From: Azospirillaceae bacterium
GTDB taxonomy: Bacteria > Pseudomonadota > Alphaproteobacteria > Azospirillales > Azospirillaceae
Assembly: GCA_031291675.1 (NCBI GenBank)
Contig: JARLIO010000022.1
Span: 1-64,000, forward strand
Reading direction: 5' to 3'
Length of the DNA: 64,000 nt
Within the stretch, counting starts at the first letter, position 1, and each line of letters begins with the position of its first letter. The notes beneath the pieces are model-generated. The model was not told where the DNA came from. It did no database searches and worked only from the letters and a program-made list of their open reading frames with translations. Both the position numbers and the translations under genes were made by a program. Of this stretch, positions 39,674-50,140 are shown in pieces.

Positions 39674-40504
39674 ATGTACAACCTTTTGCCGAGCCTTGCG
39701 GCATTGGCCGGGCTGGTTCCCGCGGTTCTGGTTGGGCTGTTGATGCCGGCCGGTCGTGCGCCGCTACGGCCCGATCGGCGGGTCTGGGGCGCGCTGGCGC
39801 TGGGAATCGCGGCGCCGATGCTGTGGACGGCGATCCAGGTGGCGGGGACCTGGCGCACCGGGCTATCGACAGCGCTGTGGGCCAGCATCGCCGCGTGCAT
39901 GGCGCTGTTCACGCTGCTGGCAGGATGGCGAGCCCCGGTCTGGCGCCTGGCGCCGCTGTTCCTGCCCTATATGGCCGTCATGGCGGTTCTGGCGACGATC
40001 ACGGCCGAGAGCCCCGATCCGCGGCTGGGCCGGGTCGCGCCAAGTTTCTGGATCGACAGCCATATTGTCGTTTCGGTGACCACCTACGGTTTGTTGACCC
40101 TCGCCGCGATTGCCGCTCTGGCCGGTTTTCTCCAGGATCGCGCCCTGAAAGCCAAACGGCCGACCGCGCTGACCCGGGCCCTGCCGCCGGTGGCGGAGAG
40201 CGAGCGGTTGCAGGTCTTCCTGCTGACCGCATCCGAGTTTGTGCTGGGCGTGGGCGTGCTCACCGGCGTGACCGTGCTCTATTTTGAACGCGGGACCCTG
40301 CTGCGGCTCGACCACAAGATCCTGCTGTCGAGCCTCGCCTTCGTCTTGATCGGCTGCCTCCTGATTGCGCATCGTGCCACGGGCGTCGGCGGTCGGACGG
40401 TGGCACGGTTGGTCCTGGTTGCCTATCTCTTGATCACCCTTGCCTATCCGGGCGTCAAATTCGTGACCGACATCGTGCTGTCCCGGCCGGTGGCGTTCGA
40501 CTAG
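39674..40504 (+). CDS. CcsA/YpjD-like cytochrome c assembly membrane protein
   Basis: The 276-residue protein has about eight hydrophobic helices. Family features include WIDSHIVVSVTTYGLLTLAAIAALAG (His in a helix, a possible haem ligand), a basic cytoplasmic loop (DRALKAKRPTALTRAL), and a final LDHKILLSSLAFVLIG with His. CcsA/HemX/YpjD proteins take part in haem handling or cytochrome c maturation; the exact role of this subgroup is not settled. AAGGAC precedes the ATG. It is divergent from ispDF. Confidence 0.85.
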   Translation: MYNLLPSLAALAGLVPAVLVGLLMPAGRAPLRPDRRVWGALALGIAAPMLWTAIQVAGTWRTGLSTALWASIAACMALFTLLAGWRAPVWRLAPLFLPYMAVMAVLATITAESPDPRLGRVAPSFWIDSHIVVSVTTYGLLTLAAIAALAGFLQDRALKAKRPTALTRALPPVAESERLQVFLLTASEFVLGVGVLTGVTVLYFERGTLLRLDHKILLSSLAFVLIGCLLIAHRATGVGGRTVARLVLVAYLLITLAYPGVKFVTDIVLSRPVAFD

Positions 40505-40568
40505 GTGCGGCGTCAAACCCATGCCCGGCGCGTCAAAATCGGGATCACGCCTAGGTATGGCATGACAT

Positions 40569-40597
40569 TCGGCCCGGCGGGCCGACCTTGCGTTTTT
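40569..40597 (+). terminator. Possible terminator between the CcsA-like gene and dusB
   Basis: TCGGCC (40569-40574) and GGCCGA (40580-40585) form a short GC-rich stem, with five T at 40593-40597. The spacing between stem and T run is larger than usual. Confidence 0.4.
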
Positions 40598-40637
40598 CGC
40601 ATTTGCAAAGCATGACGGTTATGGTAATGTGCACAAA

Positions 40638-41717
40638 ATGAAAGCACATTCAAATTCCGCCCAAATTGCGGGCGACGCCAGCCCGACCGGAACTTTGGTG
40701 TCCGAGTTGTGCGCCGCGCCGTTGTTGCTGCCGGCCATAGCGATCGGTCCGGTCACCGTGCTTGACCCGGTGATCCTGGCGCCAATGTCCGGCGTCACCG
40801 ACCTGCCGTTCCGGCGCCTGGTCAAGCAATTCGGCGCCGGGCTGGTCGTGTCGGAAATGATTGCCAGTCAGGCGATGATCCGCGCATCCCGGCAATCGCT
40901 GAAAATGTCGGAATCCTGTGCCGAGGACTTTCCGTTGTCGGTCCAGTTGGCCGGCTGCGAACCTGCGGTGATGGCCGAGGCTGCCCGTCTCAATCAGGAT
41001 CGGGGCGCCGCCATCATCGATATCAATTTCGGCTGTCCGGTCAAGAAGGTCGTGAATGGCCATGCCGGTTCGTCGCTGATGCGCGATGAGAGTCTTGCGG
41101 GACGGATCCTTGAGGCAACGGTGAAAGCGGTGTCGCTGCCGGTCACCTTGAAGATGCGGCTGGGGTGGGACGATGCCAATCGCAACGCCGCGTCCCTGGC
41201 CCGGATCGCTGAGGACTGCGGCATCCGACTGATCACGGTCCATGGACGGACCCGGTGCCAGTTTTACAACGGAACCGCCGACTGGGCGGCAATCCGTCCG
41301 GTCAAACAGGCGGTCTCGATTCCGGTGATCGCCAACGGCGATATCGTCAGCCTGGACGATGCGCGGGCCTGTCTTGCCGCCTCCGGCGCCGATGGTGTCA
41401 TGATCGGCCGCGGCACCTATGGCCGGCCGTGGTTCCTGGCCCAGGTCATCCACTATCTGCGCACCGGCGCGGTGTTGCCGCCGCCACCCCTGGAACAGCA
41501 ATTGGCGGTGGTCGTCGATCATTTTGACGCGATGCTGGATCACTATGGCCGCGATGCCGGGATCCGGATCGCGCGCAAACATGTTTCTTGGTATTCCAAG
41601 GGTCTGCCCGGCTCTGCGGAGTTTCGGGCGGAAGTCAACCACTGTGCCGAGCCGGACGAAGTCCGTCGGCGTATCGTCGAATTCTACAGCCCCGTTATTG
41701 ACAGGATGGCAGCCTGA
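40638..41717 (+). CDS. dusB: tRNA-dihydrouridine synthase (NifR3/DusB family)
   Basis: The 359-residue flavoenzyme reduces uridines in tRNA. Motifs [24 protein letters not shown]-type [20 protein letters not shown] (catalytic Cys), [28 protein letters not shown] and [12 protein letters not shown] match NifR3. About 35 extra residues precede the conserved barrel. An upstream GTG at 40629 is also possible. Its stop TGA overlaps the ATG of ntrB, so it heads the ntrBC operon, as nifR3 does in Rhodobacter, Azospirillum and Rhizobium. Confidence 0.94.
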   Translation: MKAHSNSAQIAGDASPTGTLVSELCAAPLLLPAIAIGPVTVLDPVILAPMSGVTDLPFRRLVKQFGAGLVVSEMIASQAMIRASRQSLKMSESCAEDFPLSVQLAGCEPAVMAEAARLNQDRGAAIIDINFGCPVKKVVNGHAGSSLMRDESLAGRILEATVKAVSLPVTLKMRLGWDDANRNAASLARIAEDCGIRLITVHGRTRCQFYNGTADWAAIRPVKQAVSIPVIANGDIVSLDDARACLAASGADGVMIGRGTYGRPWFLAQVIHYLRTGAVLPPPPLEQQLAVVVDHFDAMLDHYGRDAGIRIARKHVSWYSKGLPGSAEFRAEVNHCAEPDEVRRRIVEFYSPVIDRMAA

Positions 41718-42859
41718 TGGTGCGTGTCGCGACTTCGACCCTGCGGCGGCCCTCGGGGTCGACAATCGATGCATTGGGTGTTCTCAATGCGTTACCGGAT
41801 TCTGTTGTTGTCGTGGATAAGGATCGCGAGATCCGCTTCGTCAATCATCAGGCGCTGGAGTTTTTCGAGATCGGGGCAACGGCGCTGATCGGGACCCCGT
41901 TTGCCGAGCAGATTCCGCGCGACAGCCAGATCTTCGCCCTGATCGATCAGGTGGAACGTGACGGCAGCACCATCTGTCAGGACGGGATCGTCATCGAAAC
42001 GCCACGGATTGGCAGCCACGTGGTCACCGTCCAGGTCGGGCCGATGGGCGACCTGCCGAACCTGATCCTGGTGATGTTCCACGAACGCTCGCTGGCCCGC
42101 CTGATTGAGAGCCAGATGATCCACCGTAACGCGGCGCGCTCGGTCACCGCGATGGCGGCGATGCTGGCCCACGAGGTCAAGAACCCGCTGTCGGGGATCC
42201 GCGGCGCGGCCCAGTTGCTGGAACAGAATGCCTCGACAGAGGACCAGGTGCTGACGCGCCTGATCTGCGATGAAACCGATCGGATCGTCGCTCTGGTCGA
42301 TCGCATGGAAGTGTTCTCCGACAAACGCCCACTGGAGCTGAGCGCGGTCAATATCCACCTGGTGCTGGAACACGCCCGGAAGGTCGCGCAAACCGGGTTC
42401 GGCCGTCATGTCCGGTTCGTCGAACATTACGACCCGTCATTGCCTGCGGTTCGTGGCAATCGCGATCAGTTGATCCAGGTCTTTCTCAACCTGATCAAGA
42501 ATGCCGTCGAGGCGGTGCCGGAACAGGGCGGGGAGATCGTCCTGGTGACCTCTTATCAGCATGGCATGCGCATGGCGATACCGGGCCGCGACGGTCGCTC
42601 CCACCTGCCGCTGCTGGTTTCAATCCAGGACAATGGCGATGGCATCCCCGAGGATTTGCGGCCGCATTTATTCGATCCCTTTGTGACGACCAAGCTGAAT
42701 GGAAGCGGTCTGGGTCTTGCATTGGTCGCGAAAATCATCGGCGACCACGGCGGTGCCATCGATTTCGAGAGCCAGCCGCGCCGAACAATTTTCAAGGTGT
42801 CGCTGCCGATGTACCCGGACTCCGAGCTGTCCGCCCAAGAGATCGCCAGGGGGGCCTGA
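41717..42859 (+). CDS. ntrB: Nitrogen regulation histidine kinase NtrB
   Basis: A 380-residue soluble kinase/phosphatase that controls NtrC and answers to PII. It has an N-terminal PAS domain (about 18-125, LNALPDSVVVVDKDREIRFV), HisKA with the phosphorylated His in LAHEVKNPLSGIRGAAQLLE (His about 152), and HATPase with N-box VFLNLIKNAVEAV, DNGDGIPE and GSGLGLALV. There is no membrane helix. It overlaps dusB by one base and lies five bases before ntrC. Confidence 0.95.
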   Translation: MVRVATSTLRRPSGSTIDALGVLNALPDSVVVVDKDREIRFVNHQALEFFEIGATALIGTPFAEQIPRDSQIFALIDQVERDGSTICQDGIVIETPRIGSHVVTVQVGPMGDLPNLILVMFHERSLARLIESQMIHRNAARSVTAMAAMLAHEVKNPLSGIRGAAQLLEQNASTEDQVLTRLICDETDRIVALVDRMEVFSDKRPLELSAVNIHLVLEHARKVAQTGFGRHVRFVEHYDPSLPAVRGNRDQLIQVFLNLIKNAVEAVPEQGGEIVLVTSYQHGMRMAIPGRDGRSHLPLLVSIQDNGDGIPEDLRPHLFDPFVTTKLNGSGLGLALVAKIIGDHGGAIDFESQPRRTIFKVSLPMYPDSELSAQEIARGA

Positions 42860-42864
42860 CCTGA

Positions 42865-44307
42865 ATGCCCTCAACGATTTTGGTGGCGGATGATGATCGC
42901 GCCATTCGCACCGTTCTGACTCAAGCCCTGATCCGCCTTGGTCATGATGTTCGCACCACCGGCAACGCGGCCACGCTGTGGCGCTGGGTCAGTGACGGCC
43001 AGGGCGATCTGGTGATCACCGACGTCGTCATGCCGGACGAGAATGGTCTCGACCTGTTGCCGCGGATGAAGAAAATCCGGCCGGATTTGCGCATCATTGT
43101 CATGAGTGCGCAGAACACCCTGATGACGGCGCTGAAGGCGGCGGAACGCGGCGCCTTCGAGTATCTACCCAAGCCGTTTGACCTGAAGGAGCTGATCAGT
43201 GTCGTCGAGCGGGCGCTGTCGGCGCCGCACGCCGCGCCGCCGTCGCCGGTCGACAGTGGCGATGGCGACGACCAGTTGCCGCTGATCGGACGTTCACCGG
43301 CGATGCAGGAGATCTACCGGGTGCTGGCCCGGTTGATGGCGACCGACCTGACGGTGATGATCGTTGGCGAATCGGGCACCGGCAAGGAGTTGGTGGCCCG
43401 CGCGCTGCACGATTACGGCAAGCGGCGTGCCGGGCCGTTCGTGGCCATCAACATGGCGGCGATCCCGCGCGAGCTGATCGAGTCGGAATTGTTCGGCCAC
43501 GAAAAGGGTGCCTTTACCGGCGCAACCACCCGGTCTTCGGGGCGCTTTGAGCAGGCGCAGGGCGGGACCCTGTTTCTCGATGAGATCGGGGACATGCCGC
43601 TCGAGGCGCAGACGCGGCTGCTGCGTGTGCTCCAGGAAGGCGAATACACCACCGTCGGTGGCCGTCAGGCGATCAAGACCGATGTCCGCATTGTCGCGGC
43701 AACGCATCGCGATCTGCGCCAGATGATCCGCCAGGGGCTGTTTCGCGAGGATTTGTTCTATCGGCTGAACGTCGTGCCGATCCGCTTGCCTCCGCTGCGC
43801 GAACGAACCGAGGATGTGCCGGCCCTTGTTCGCCATTTTCTCAATATGACCGCGGCGCAGGGATTGCCCACGAAATCGATCGATGGGCCGGCGATGGATC
43901 GCCTGAAGCATTATCGCTGGCCGGGCAATGTCCGCGAGCTCGAGAACCTGGTGCGGCGCCTTGCGGCGCTGTATTCGCAGGAGGTCATCGGGATCGACGT
44001 CATCGAGCAGGAATTGGCAGAAAGTCCCAACTCGGCACCCCCGACTGAAGAACATCACAATGAAGGTCTGAGTGCCGCGGTGGAACGACATCTCAAGGAT
44101 TATTTTGCGGCTCACGACGACAGCATTCCAGCCTCCGGGCTGTATGATCGCGTGCTGCGCGAGGTTGAACGGCCGCTGATTTCGCTGTCGCTCTCGGCGA
44201 CGCGGGGGAATCAGATCAAAGCGGCCCAACTGCTCGGGCTCAATCGGAATACTTTGCGAAAAAAAATCCGCGAGCTGGATATCCAAGTCGTGCGAGGGCT
44301 AAAATAG
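42865..44307 (+). CDS. ntrC: Nitrogen regulation response regulator NtrC
   Basis: The 480-residue sigma-54 activator. The receiver domain (1-120) has Asp 53 in [13 protein letters not shown]. The AAA+ domain (about 140-375) has Walker [15 protein letters not shown], an intact sigma-54 contact loop GAFTGA at about 215-220, and Walker [13 protein letters not shown] Fis-type helix-turn-helix (about 435-480) includes [21 protein letters not shown]. When nitrogen is limiting it should activate assimilation genes. It is 67 bases upstream of ntrY. Confidence 0.96.
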   Translation: MPSTILVADDDRAIRTVLTQALIRLGHDVRTTGNAATLWRWVSDGQGDLVITDVVMPDENGLDLLPRMKKIRPDLRIIVMSAQNTLMTALKAAERGAFEYLPKPFDLKELISVVERALSAPHAAPPSPVDSGDGDDQLPLIGRSPAMQEIYRVLARLMATDLTVMIVGESGTGKELVARALHDYGKRRAGPFVAINMAAIPRELIESELFGHEKGAFTGATTRSSGRFEQAQGGTLFLDEIGDMPLEAQTRLLRVLQEGEYTTVGGRQAIKTDVRIVAATHRDLRQMIRQGLFREDLFYRLNVVPIRLPPLRERTEDVPALVRHFLNMTAAQGLPTKSIDGPAMDRLKHYRWPGNVRELENLVRRLAALYSQEVIGIDVIEQELAESPNSAPPTEEHHNEGLSAAVERHLKDYFAAHDDSIPASGLYDRVLREVERPLISLSLSATRGNQIKAAQLLGLNRNTLRKKIRELDIQVVRGLK

Positions 44308-44373
44308 CGTGGCGTTGAGGCCACAATCTGTGGCAGAACGGCCCCAATCACGGGAAGCCCGAAACCAATCGCT

Positions 44374-46647
44374 ATGACCATCGAGACTGATGATACGGCT
44401 TCAACCCTCTGGCGCCAAATCCTGAAATGGGCCAGCCGGGTGGGACTCGCCAATAAGGCGGCCGTGGCCCTGACGGTCGCGGCGATCTGTTCGGGTGTTG
44501 CGACATACGGTGCCCTGACCGCCAACCGGCCCTTGGGGGACGATCCGGCGACGGTCAGTCTGTTGCTCAACCTTGATCTGATCTTTCTGCTGCTGCTGGG
44601 CGTCGTCATCGCCCGACGCATCGTTGCGTTGTGGAGCGAACGGCGGCGCGGGCGCGCCGGTTCCCGGCTGCAACTGCGTCTTGTGGCGGTCTTCAGCGTG
44701 ATCGCTGTGACCCCGGCGATCCTGGTCGCGGTTTTTTCCGCCGTATTCTTTTATCTGGGGGTGCAGAGCTGGTTCAGCGACCGGGTCCGCACCGCGATCA
44801 ACGAGTCATTGCAGGTCGCCGAGGCCTATTTGCACGAGCACCAGCAGGTGATCCGGGCCGACGCCCTGGCGATGGCGAATGACCTCAATCATGCGGCCCC
44901 CTATCTGATTGGCAATCCAGCCCGGTTCAACGATCTGGTCGAAACGCAGGCGGCGTTGCGTTCGCTGTCCGAGGCCATCGTCATCGACAGCCATCACAAT
45001 GTTCTGGCGCGGTCCGGCCTGACCTTTTCGCTGGAATTTGAAACCATTCCCGAATTCGCGTTGGCGCAGGCGCGAACCGGCGAGGTTGCGGTTCTGGTCA
45101 ATGACAAGGACGACCGGGTTCGCGCCCTGGTCAAGCTCGATGGGTTTTCCGATACCTATCTGTTCGTCGGCCGAATGGTCGAATCGCGGGTCCTGACCTA
45201 TATGGAATCGGCCCACGGCGCGGCTCAGGCCTATTCGGAGCTGGAGACGCGGCGCTCAAGTCTGCAGATCACTTTTACCCTGATTTTTGTCGTCGTGGCC
45301 CTGCTGCTGCTGCTGACCGCGGTGTGGATCGGCCTCAATTTTGCCACCGCGCTGGTCGAGCCGATCCGCAACCTGATTGCCGCGGCCGAACATGTCCGCG
45401 CCGGCGATCTCGCCGCCCGGGTGCCGATCCACGGTGACGGTGATGAGCTTGACAGTCTGGCGCGCGCCTTCAACCGGATGACCAGCCAGTTGCAGAGCCA
45501 GCGGACCGAGTTGATCGACACCAATCGCCAACTCGATCAACGCCGGCGTTTCACGGAAGCCGTCCTGGCCGGCGTATCGGCCGGCGTGTTGGGGCTGAAT
45601 GCCGACGGGGTGATCTATCTTGCCAATCTGAGCGCGGCACCATTGCTCGGCGTCGGCAGTCCCGGTGATCTGATCGACCGGCCCCTGATCGAGGTTGTGC
45701 CGGAAATGCATGATCTGCTGGATCAGGTGCAGCGGCGGGCAGGGCGCCTGGCCGAAGGTCAGATCAACCTGAAGCGGCCTGAGTTGCCGATCCAGACCCT
45801 GTTCGTCCGCGTCGCCGCTGACAGCAGCGGCAACGAGAATCGTGGCTTTGTCGTGACCGTCGACGATATCTCCGAGCTGTTGTCCGCCCAACGCAAGGCG
45901 GCTTGGGCCGACATCGCGCGGCGCATCGCCCACGAAATCAAGAACCCGCTGACGCCGATCCAGTTGTCCGCGGAACGGCTGCGGCGCCGGTTCCTGAAAG
46001 AGATCACCAGCGATCCCGAGACGTTTCGCATGTGCACCGATACCATCTCGCGCCAGGTTGAGGATATCGGACGCATGGTCGACGAGTTTTCGGCCTTCGC
46101 GCGCATGCCGACGCCGGTGATGAAGCTCCATAATCTTAACGACTTGTGCCGTCAGGGCATTTTTCTGCAAAGCAGTGCGCACGCCAATATCCGCTTCGTT
46201 CCCGAACTGCCGCCCGGGCCCGTGCTGCTGCCGTGCGACGCCCGGCAGATGTCGCAGGCCCTGACGAACCTGTTGCAGAATGCGGTGGATGCGATCGAGG
46301 GCCGCACGCCGGCGGAAGGGGAGATCCTGCCGCCCGGTGAGATCCATGTTGCGGTCGCGGTTGGCGAAGACAGTGTCACCGTCGCCGTCGCCGACAATGG
46401 CCGCGGACTGCCGAACGATGATCGTGAGCGGTTGACCGAACCCTATGTCACGACCCGAGCCAAAGGAACCGGCCTCGGGCTGGCAATCGTCAAGAAAATC
46501 ATGGAGGACCATGGCGGAACGCTGGTGTTGGCCGACCGGGAAGGCGGCGGCGCCTGCATCTGTCTCGTGGTTCCCCGTTCCCAGGATCTGTTGTCGGACC
46601 AGACGGCAACCGGGCACCAGCAAAAGCAGATAAACCATGGCACATGA
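44374..46647 (+). CDS. ntrY: Nitrogen regulation histidine kinase NtrY
   Basis: A 757-residue membrane kinase. Three or four hydrophobic helices occur in the N-terminal 350 residues (about 25-47, 65-85, 104-128, 300-325). They are followed by HAMP ([20 protein letters not shown]), a PAS domain (about 395-500), HisKA with the His in [20 protein letters not shown], and HATPase with [21 protein letters not shown] and GTGLGLAIV. NtrY works with NtrX in nitrogen and redox/envelope control in alphaproteobacteria. The last 11 bases overlap ntrX, indicating coupled synthesis. Confidence 0.95.
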   Translation: MTIETDDTASTLWRQILKWASRVGLANKAAVALTVAAICSGVATYGALTANRPLGDDPATVSLLLNLDLIFLLLLGVVIARRIVALWSERRRGRAGSRLQLRLVAVFSVIAVTPAILVAVFSAVFFYLGVQSWFSDRVRTAINESLQVAEAYLHEHQQVIRADALAMANDLNHAAPYLIGNPARFNDLVETQAALRSLSEAIVIDSHHNVLARSGLTFSLEFETIPEFALAQARTGEVAVLVNDKDDRVRALVKLDGFSDTYLFVGRMVESRVLTYMESAHGAAQAYSELETRRSSLQITFTLIFVVVALLLLLTAVWIGLNFATALVEPIRNLIAAAEHVRAGDLAARVPIHGDGDELDSLARAFNRMTSQLQSQRTELIDTNRQLDQRRRFTEAVLAGVSAGVLGLNADGVIYLANLSAAPLLGVGSPGDLIDRPLIEVVPEMHDLLDQVQRRAGRLAEGQINLKRPELPIQTLFVRVAADSSGNENRGFVVTVDDISELLSAQRKAAWADIARRIAHEIKNPLTPIQLSAERLRRRFLKEITSDPETFRMCTDTISRQVEDIGRMVDEFSAFARMPTPVMKLHNLNDLCRQGIFLQSSAHANIRFVPELPPGPVLLPCDARQMSQALTNLLQNAVDAIEGRTPAEGEILPPGEIHVAVAVGEDSVTVAVADNGRGLPNDDRERLTEPYVTTRAKGTGLGLAIVKKIMEDHGGTLVLADREGGGACICLVVPRSQDLLSDQTATGHQQKQINHGT

Positions 46648-48043
46648 CATCCTGATCGTTGATGACGAAGCTGATATCCGGATGCTGATCGCCGGCATCC
46701 TGGAGGATGAAGGCATGAAAACCCGCGAAGCGGCCAATTCGGATCAGGCGCTGGCGGCCGTCATGGCGCGAAGGCCCAGTCTGGTGATCCTTGACATCTG
46801 GCTGCAAGGCAGCCGGCTTGACGGGTTGCAGATCCTTGAGGCGCTGAAGCGCGATCATCCCGGCGTTCCCGTGGTGATGATCAGTGGTCATGGCACCGTG
46901 GAAACCGCCGTCGCCGCGCTCAAGCACGGCGCCTATGATTTCATTGAAAAGCCATTCAAGACCGACCGCCTGCTGTTGCTGGTCGACCGGGCCATCGAAG
47001 CGGCACGGTTGAAGCGCGAGGTCGAGGAATTGCGCCTGCGCGCCGGCGGCCAAGCCGAGTTGGTGGGCCGCTCCAGCGTCGTCAATCACATCCGCCAGGC
47101 CATCGAACGCGTCGCTCCGACCGGCAGCCGGGTCATGATCACCGGCCCGGCGGGCAGCGGCAAGGAAGTGGTGGCGCGTCTGGTCCATAGCCGATCGCGC
47201 CGTGCCGACGGTCCGTTCGTGGCCCTGAATTGCGCGACGATGCGTCCGGATCGGCTCGAAGTCGAGGTTTTCGGTACCGAGCACGGCGTCGACGGCGGTC
47301 CGCGCAAGGTCGGCACGTTCGAACAGGCCCATGGCGGCACGCTGTTCCTCGACGAAGTCGCCGACATGCCACTGGAAACCCAGGGCAAAATCGTTCGGGT
47401 CCTGCAGGAGCAGACCTTCGAACGGGTCGGTGGCGGTGCGCGGGTCGAAGTGGATGTCCGGGTCATCGCCGCCAGCAATCGCGACCTGGCCGCGGAGATC
47501 GAGGCCGGGAAGTTTCGCCAGGATCTGTTCTACCGCCTCAATGTCGTGCCGTTGCGGGTTCCGCCGCTGTCGGAGCGCCGCGAGGATATTCCCCTGCTGG
47601 CCAAACATTTCATGCAGCGCTCGTCCGAGGCTTCGGGTTTGCCGGCGCGCGAATTTGGCGAGGATGCCCTGGCCGCGCTGCAGGCCTATGACTGGCCGGG
47701 CAATGTTCGGCAACTGCGCAATGTCGTCGACTGGCTGCTGATCATGACGACGACGGATGTCCGCGAACCCATCCGTGCCGATATGCTGCCGCCGGAAATC
47801 GGGGCGATCACCCCCACAGTGTTGAAATGGGACAAGGGCGGCGAGATCATGGGGCTGCCGCTGCGCGATGCCCGTGAGGTGTTCGAACGGGAATATCTGC
47901 TGGCCCAGGTGACCCGGTTCGGCGGGAATATTTCGCGAACGGCGTCGTTCGTCGGAATGGAGCGCTCGGCGCTGCATCGCAAGTTGAAAAGCCTGGGTGT
48001 TCACGGCACGGACAAGGCGCCGCAGAAGTCCGCCATCGACTGA
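46637..48043 (+). CDS. ntrX: Nitrogen regulation response regulator NtrX
   Basis: The 468-residue protein has a receiver (Asp 53 in [15 protein letters not shown]), an AAA+ domain with Walker [14 protein letters not shown] and Walker [12 protein letters not shown], and a C-terminal Fis-type DNA-binding helix-turn-helix ([20 protein letters not shown]). The usual GAFTGA loop is replaced by a shorter stretch reading [16 protein letters not shown], so it may not contact sigma-54 in the normal way. Its gene overlaps ntrY by 11 bases. Confidence 0.94.
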   Translation: MAHDILIVDDEADIRMLIAGILEDEGMKTREAANSDQALAAVMARRPSLVILDIWLQGSRLDGLQILEALKRDHPGVPVVMISGHGTVETAVAALKHGAYDFIEKPFKTDRLLLLVDRAIEAARLKREVEELRLRAGGQAELVGRSSVVNHIRQAIERVAPTGSRVMITGPAGSGKEVVARLVHSRSRRADGPFVALNCATMRPDRLEVEVFGTEHGVDGGPRKVGTFEQAHGGTLFLDEVADMPLETQGKIVRVLQEQTFERVGGGARVEVDVRVIAASNRDLAAEIEAGKFRQDLFYRLNVVPLRVPPLSERREDIPLLAKHFMQRSSEASGLPAREFGEDALAALQAYDWPGNVRQLRNVVDWLLIMTTTDVREPIRADMLPPEIGAITPTVLKWDKGGEIMGLPLRDAREVFEREYLLAQVTRFGGNISRTASFVGMERSALHRKLKSLGVHGTDKAPQKSAID

Positions 48044-48246
48044 TTGGAGGGGATCGGTCCCGCGCGGTGCGGCAGGGGTAACCCAGACTTGCAGAAAATA
48101 CTCTTTGAAAATTCGGTGATTGTGGCTTCGGTTCTTGTTGTGGTGGATGTTGGTTGAGGAACGTGCCGGTGACGGTAACGACCACGATGCCGGCCTCCGA
48201 TCGTCCCCCGGACTGTCCGGGCTCAATCATAAGGCAGAGATCAACG

Positions 48247-49131
48247 ATGGCTCGTCTCGCATACGTCAATGGACGCTTTGTTCCGCACAATCAGGCCTTT
48301 GTCCATATTGAGGATCGTGGCTTTCAGTTTGCCGACGCGGTGTACGAAGTCATCGTGGTGATCGATGGCCATCTGATCGACGAAATCGGGCATCTCGACC
48401 GTCTCGAACGCTCGTTGGCGGAGCTCAGGATTGCCGCCCCGGTATCGCGGCGCGTCCTGGCCATCCTGCTGCGCGAACTGGTGAGCCGCAACGGCGTCGC
48501 CTTGGGGACGGTCTATCTGCAAATCAGCCGCGGCGTGGCACCCCGGGACTTCCACTTCCCGGTCGGGGTCAAGAGTTCGCTGGTGATCACGACGACCCGG
48601 GTCAATCAGCGTTTCACCAGTCCGGAAAAGCTGGAGGCGGGCGTCAGTGTCATCACGATCCCCGACATCCGCTGGCTGCGCCGCGACATCAAAACGGTCA
48701 ATCTGCTGGCGCAGGTTCTGGGCAAGCAGCAGGCCGGAGAACAGGGTGCGGCCGAAGCTTGGCAGGTCGACGGTGACGGTTTCGTCACCGAGGGTTGCTC
48801 ATCGAACGCCTGGATCGTGACGCGCGACGGCGTCCTGGTCACGCGTCAAGCGACCAATTTGATTCTTAACGGTGTGACCCGGCTGTCGCTGATCCGGCTC
48901 GCGGCCGCCCAGGGTATTCCTTTTGAGGCCCGGCCGTTCACCGTCAACGAGGCCTATCAGGCCCGGGAGGCGTTCCTGTCCAGCGCCAGCACCTTCGTGC
49001 TGCCGATCACCGCGATCGATGGTCATCCGGTCGACGGTGGCAAGCCCGGGCCGCTGTGCCGGGCGCTGCGCCAGAGCTACCTGGACTATGCGGTGAAGGA
49101 GGGCCGTTCTGCCCTGACGGTCGCGGTGTGA
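48247..49131 (+). CDS. dat: D-amino acid aminotransferase (class IV, PLP)
   Basis: A 294-residue fold-type IV transaminase. It opens with ARLAYVNGRFVPHNQAFVHI and EDRGFQFADAVYEV, has the PLP-binding Lys in RRDIKTVNLLAQVLGKQQ and a phosphate-binding EGCSSNAWIV, and ends ITAIDGHPVDGGKPGP. The most likely reaction is D-alanine with 2-oxoglutarate, supplying D-glutamate or D-alanine for the wall; branched-chain or lyase activities of the family are alternatives. It lies between ntrX and hfq, a position seen in Rhodospirillaceae. About 200 bases upstream are gene-free. Confidence 0.87.
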   Translation: MARLAYVNGRFVPHNQAFVHIEDRGFQFADAVYEVIVVIDGHLIDEIGHLDRLERSLAELRIAAPVSRRVLAILLRELVSRNGVALGTVYLQISRGVAPRDFHFPVGVKSSLVITTTRVNQRFTSPEKLEAGVSVITIPDIRWLRRDIKTVNLLAQVLGKQQAGEQGAAEAWQVDGDGFVTEGCSSNAWIVTRDGVLVTRQATNLILNGVTRLSLIRLAAAQGIPFEARPFTVNEAYQAREAFLSSASTFVLPITAIDGHPVDGGKPGPLCRALRQSYLDYAVKEGRSALTVAV

Positions 49132-49793
49132 CGGTGCCTCGCGCCTTGCCCCGCGCCATCCTGTTCGATTGGGATAACACCCTGGCGGATAACTGGCGCT
49201 GTGTTGTCGCCGCTTTCAACGCGGCGCTGGCCGATGCCGGGCTGCCGACCTGGACAGAGGCGGAAGTCCGGATCCGGGCGCGGAAATCACTGCGCGACAG
49301 CTTTCCCGGCCTGTTCGGCGATCGCTGGGAGCACGCGCGCGATATCTTTTACGCCGCGTTCGCCCGCGATCACATCGAGCACCTGCGGCCGATGCCGGGC
49401 GCCGCCGCAGCCTTGGCGGCGTGCGCCGCACAGAACCTCTATCTGGCAATCGTCAGCAACAAAAGCGGTGAATTTCTGCGTCAGGAGGTTGCCGCATTGG
49501 GCTGGTCGGGGCATTTCAGCCGGGTCATTGGCGCCGGCGACGCCGCGCGCGACAAACCGGCGCGCGATGCCGTCGATCTGGCCCTGGAGTCCTCGGGCGT
49601 GACAGCAGGCGAGCAAGTCTGGTTTGTCGGCGATGCTGACATTGACATGCATTGTGCTCACGCCACCGGCTGCGTTCCTGTCCTGATCGGCATCGCCGAT
49701 GACAGCTTTCGCACCGCACCACCTCTGCATTGTTTCGACAGCTGTGCAGCGTTTGGTGACTTGGTGTCGCGCCTCGCCATCCCTATATCATGA
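49128..49793 (+). CDS. HAD-family hydrolase (phosphatase)
   Basis: A 221-residue haloacid dehalogenase-like enzyme. Motif I is FDWDNTLADNW (nucleophile Asp and acid/base Asp), motif II VSNKSGEFL, motif III the Lys in AARDKPARDAVDLAL, and motif IV FVGDADIDMHCA. The cap is an inserted helical domain (about 25-90), placing it with the phosphoglycolate phosphatase-like group. The substrate is not known. The start is taken as the GTG at 49128 that overlaps the dat stop; a GTG two codons later is possible. Confidence 0.87.
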   Translation: MTVPRALPRAILFDWDNTLADNWRCVVAAFNAALADAGLPTWTEAEVRIRARKSLRDSFPGLFGDRWEHARDIFYAAFARDHIEHLRPMPGAAAALAACAAQNLYLAIVSNKSGEFLRQEVAALGWSGHFSRVIGAGDAARDKPARDAVDLALESSGVTAGEQVWFVGDADIDMHCAHATGCVPVLIGIADDSFRTAPPLHCFDSCAAFGDLVSRLAIPIS

Positions 49794-49891
49794 AACCGTT
49801 ACACCTGAACCGGGCACGCTAACTGTTTGACCGTAAAGGCCGGGCTCTTCAAGTGAGAGCCCCAAGAACCATGCAACAAGGGGCGACTTCA

Positions 49892-50140
49892 ATGTCCGAA
49901 AAAACTCAGAACGTACAGGACGTCTTTCTTAACCACGTCCGCAAGAACAAGACGCCCGTGACGGTGTTTTTGGTAAATGGTGTGAAGTTACAAGGAATCA
50001 TTACGTGGTTCGACAACTTCTCCGTTTTGCTGCGCCGCGATGCGCATTCTCAACTGGTATATAAGCATGCGATTTCGACCGTGATGCCGGCGCATCCGAT
50101 CCAGTTGTTCGAGCCGCCCAAGGAGGGTGACAACGATTGA
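49892..50140 (+). CDS. hfq: RNA chaperone Hfq
   Basis: The 82-residue Sm-like protein forms hexamers that pair small RNAs with mRNAs. Sm1 motif [39 protein letters not shown] and Sm2 motif [13 protein letters not shown] are intact. The short acidic tail is typical of alphaproteobacteria. AAGGGG precedes the ATG at 49892. hflX follows with overlap, as in most proteobacteria. Confidence 0.97.
   Translation: MSEKTQNVQDVFLNHVRKNKTPVTVFLVNGVKLQGIITWFDNFSVLLRRDAHSQLVYKHAISTVMPAHPIQLFEPPKEGDND

Noticed and set aside
40617-40650. NtrC-like binding site (TGTGC...GCACA) at the dusB start
   Set aside because: The arms do not match the TGCAC...GTGCA consensus in orientation, and the site overlaps the start codon, so it is more likely chance.
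48044-48246. Additional N-terminal extension or separate gene upstream of dat
   Set aside because: The extended frame lacks homology and a ribosome binding site; the aminotransferase starts naturally at 48247.
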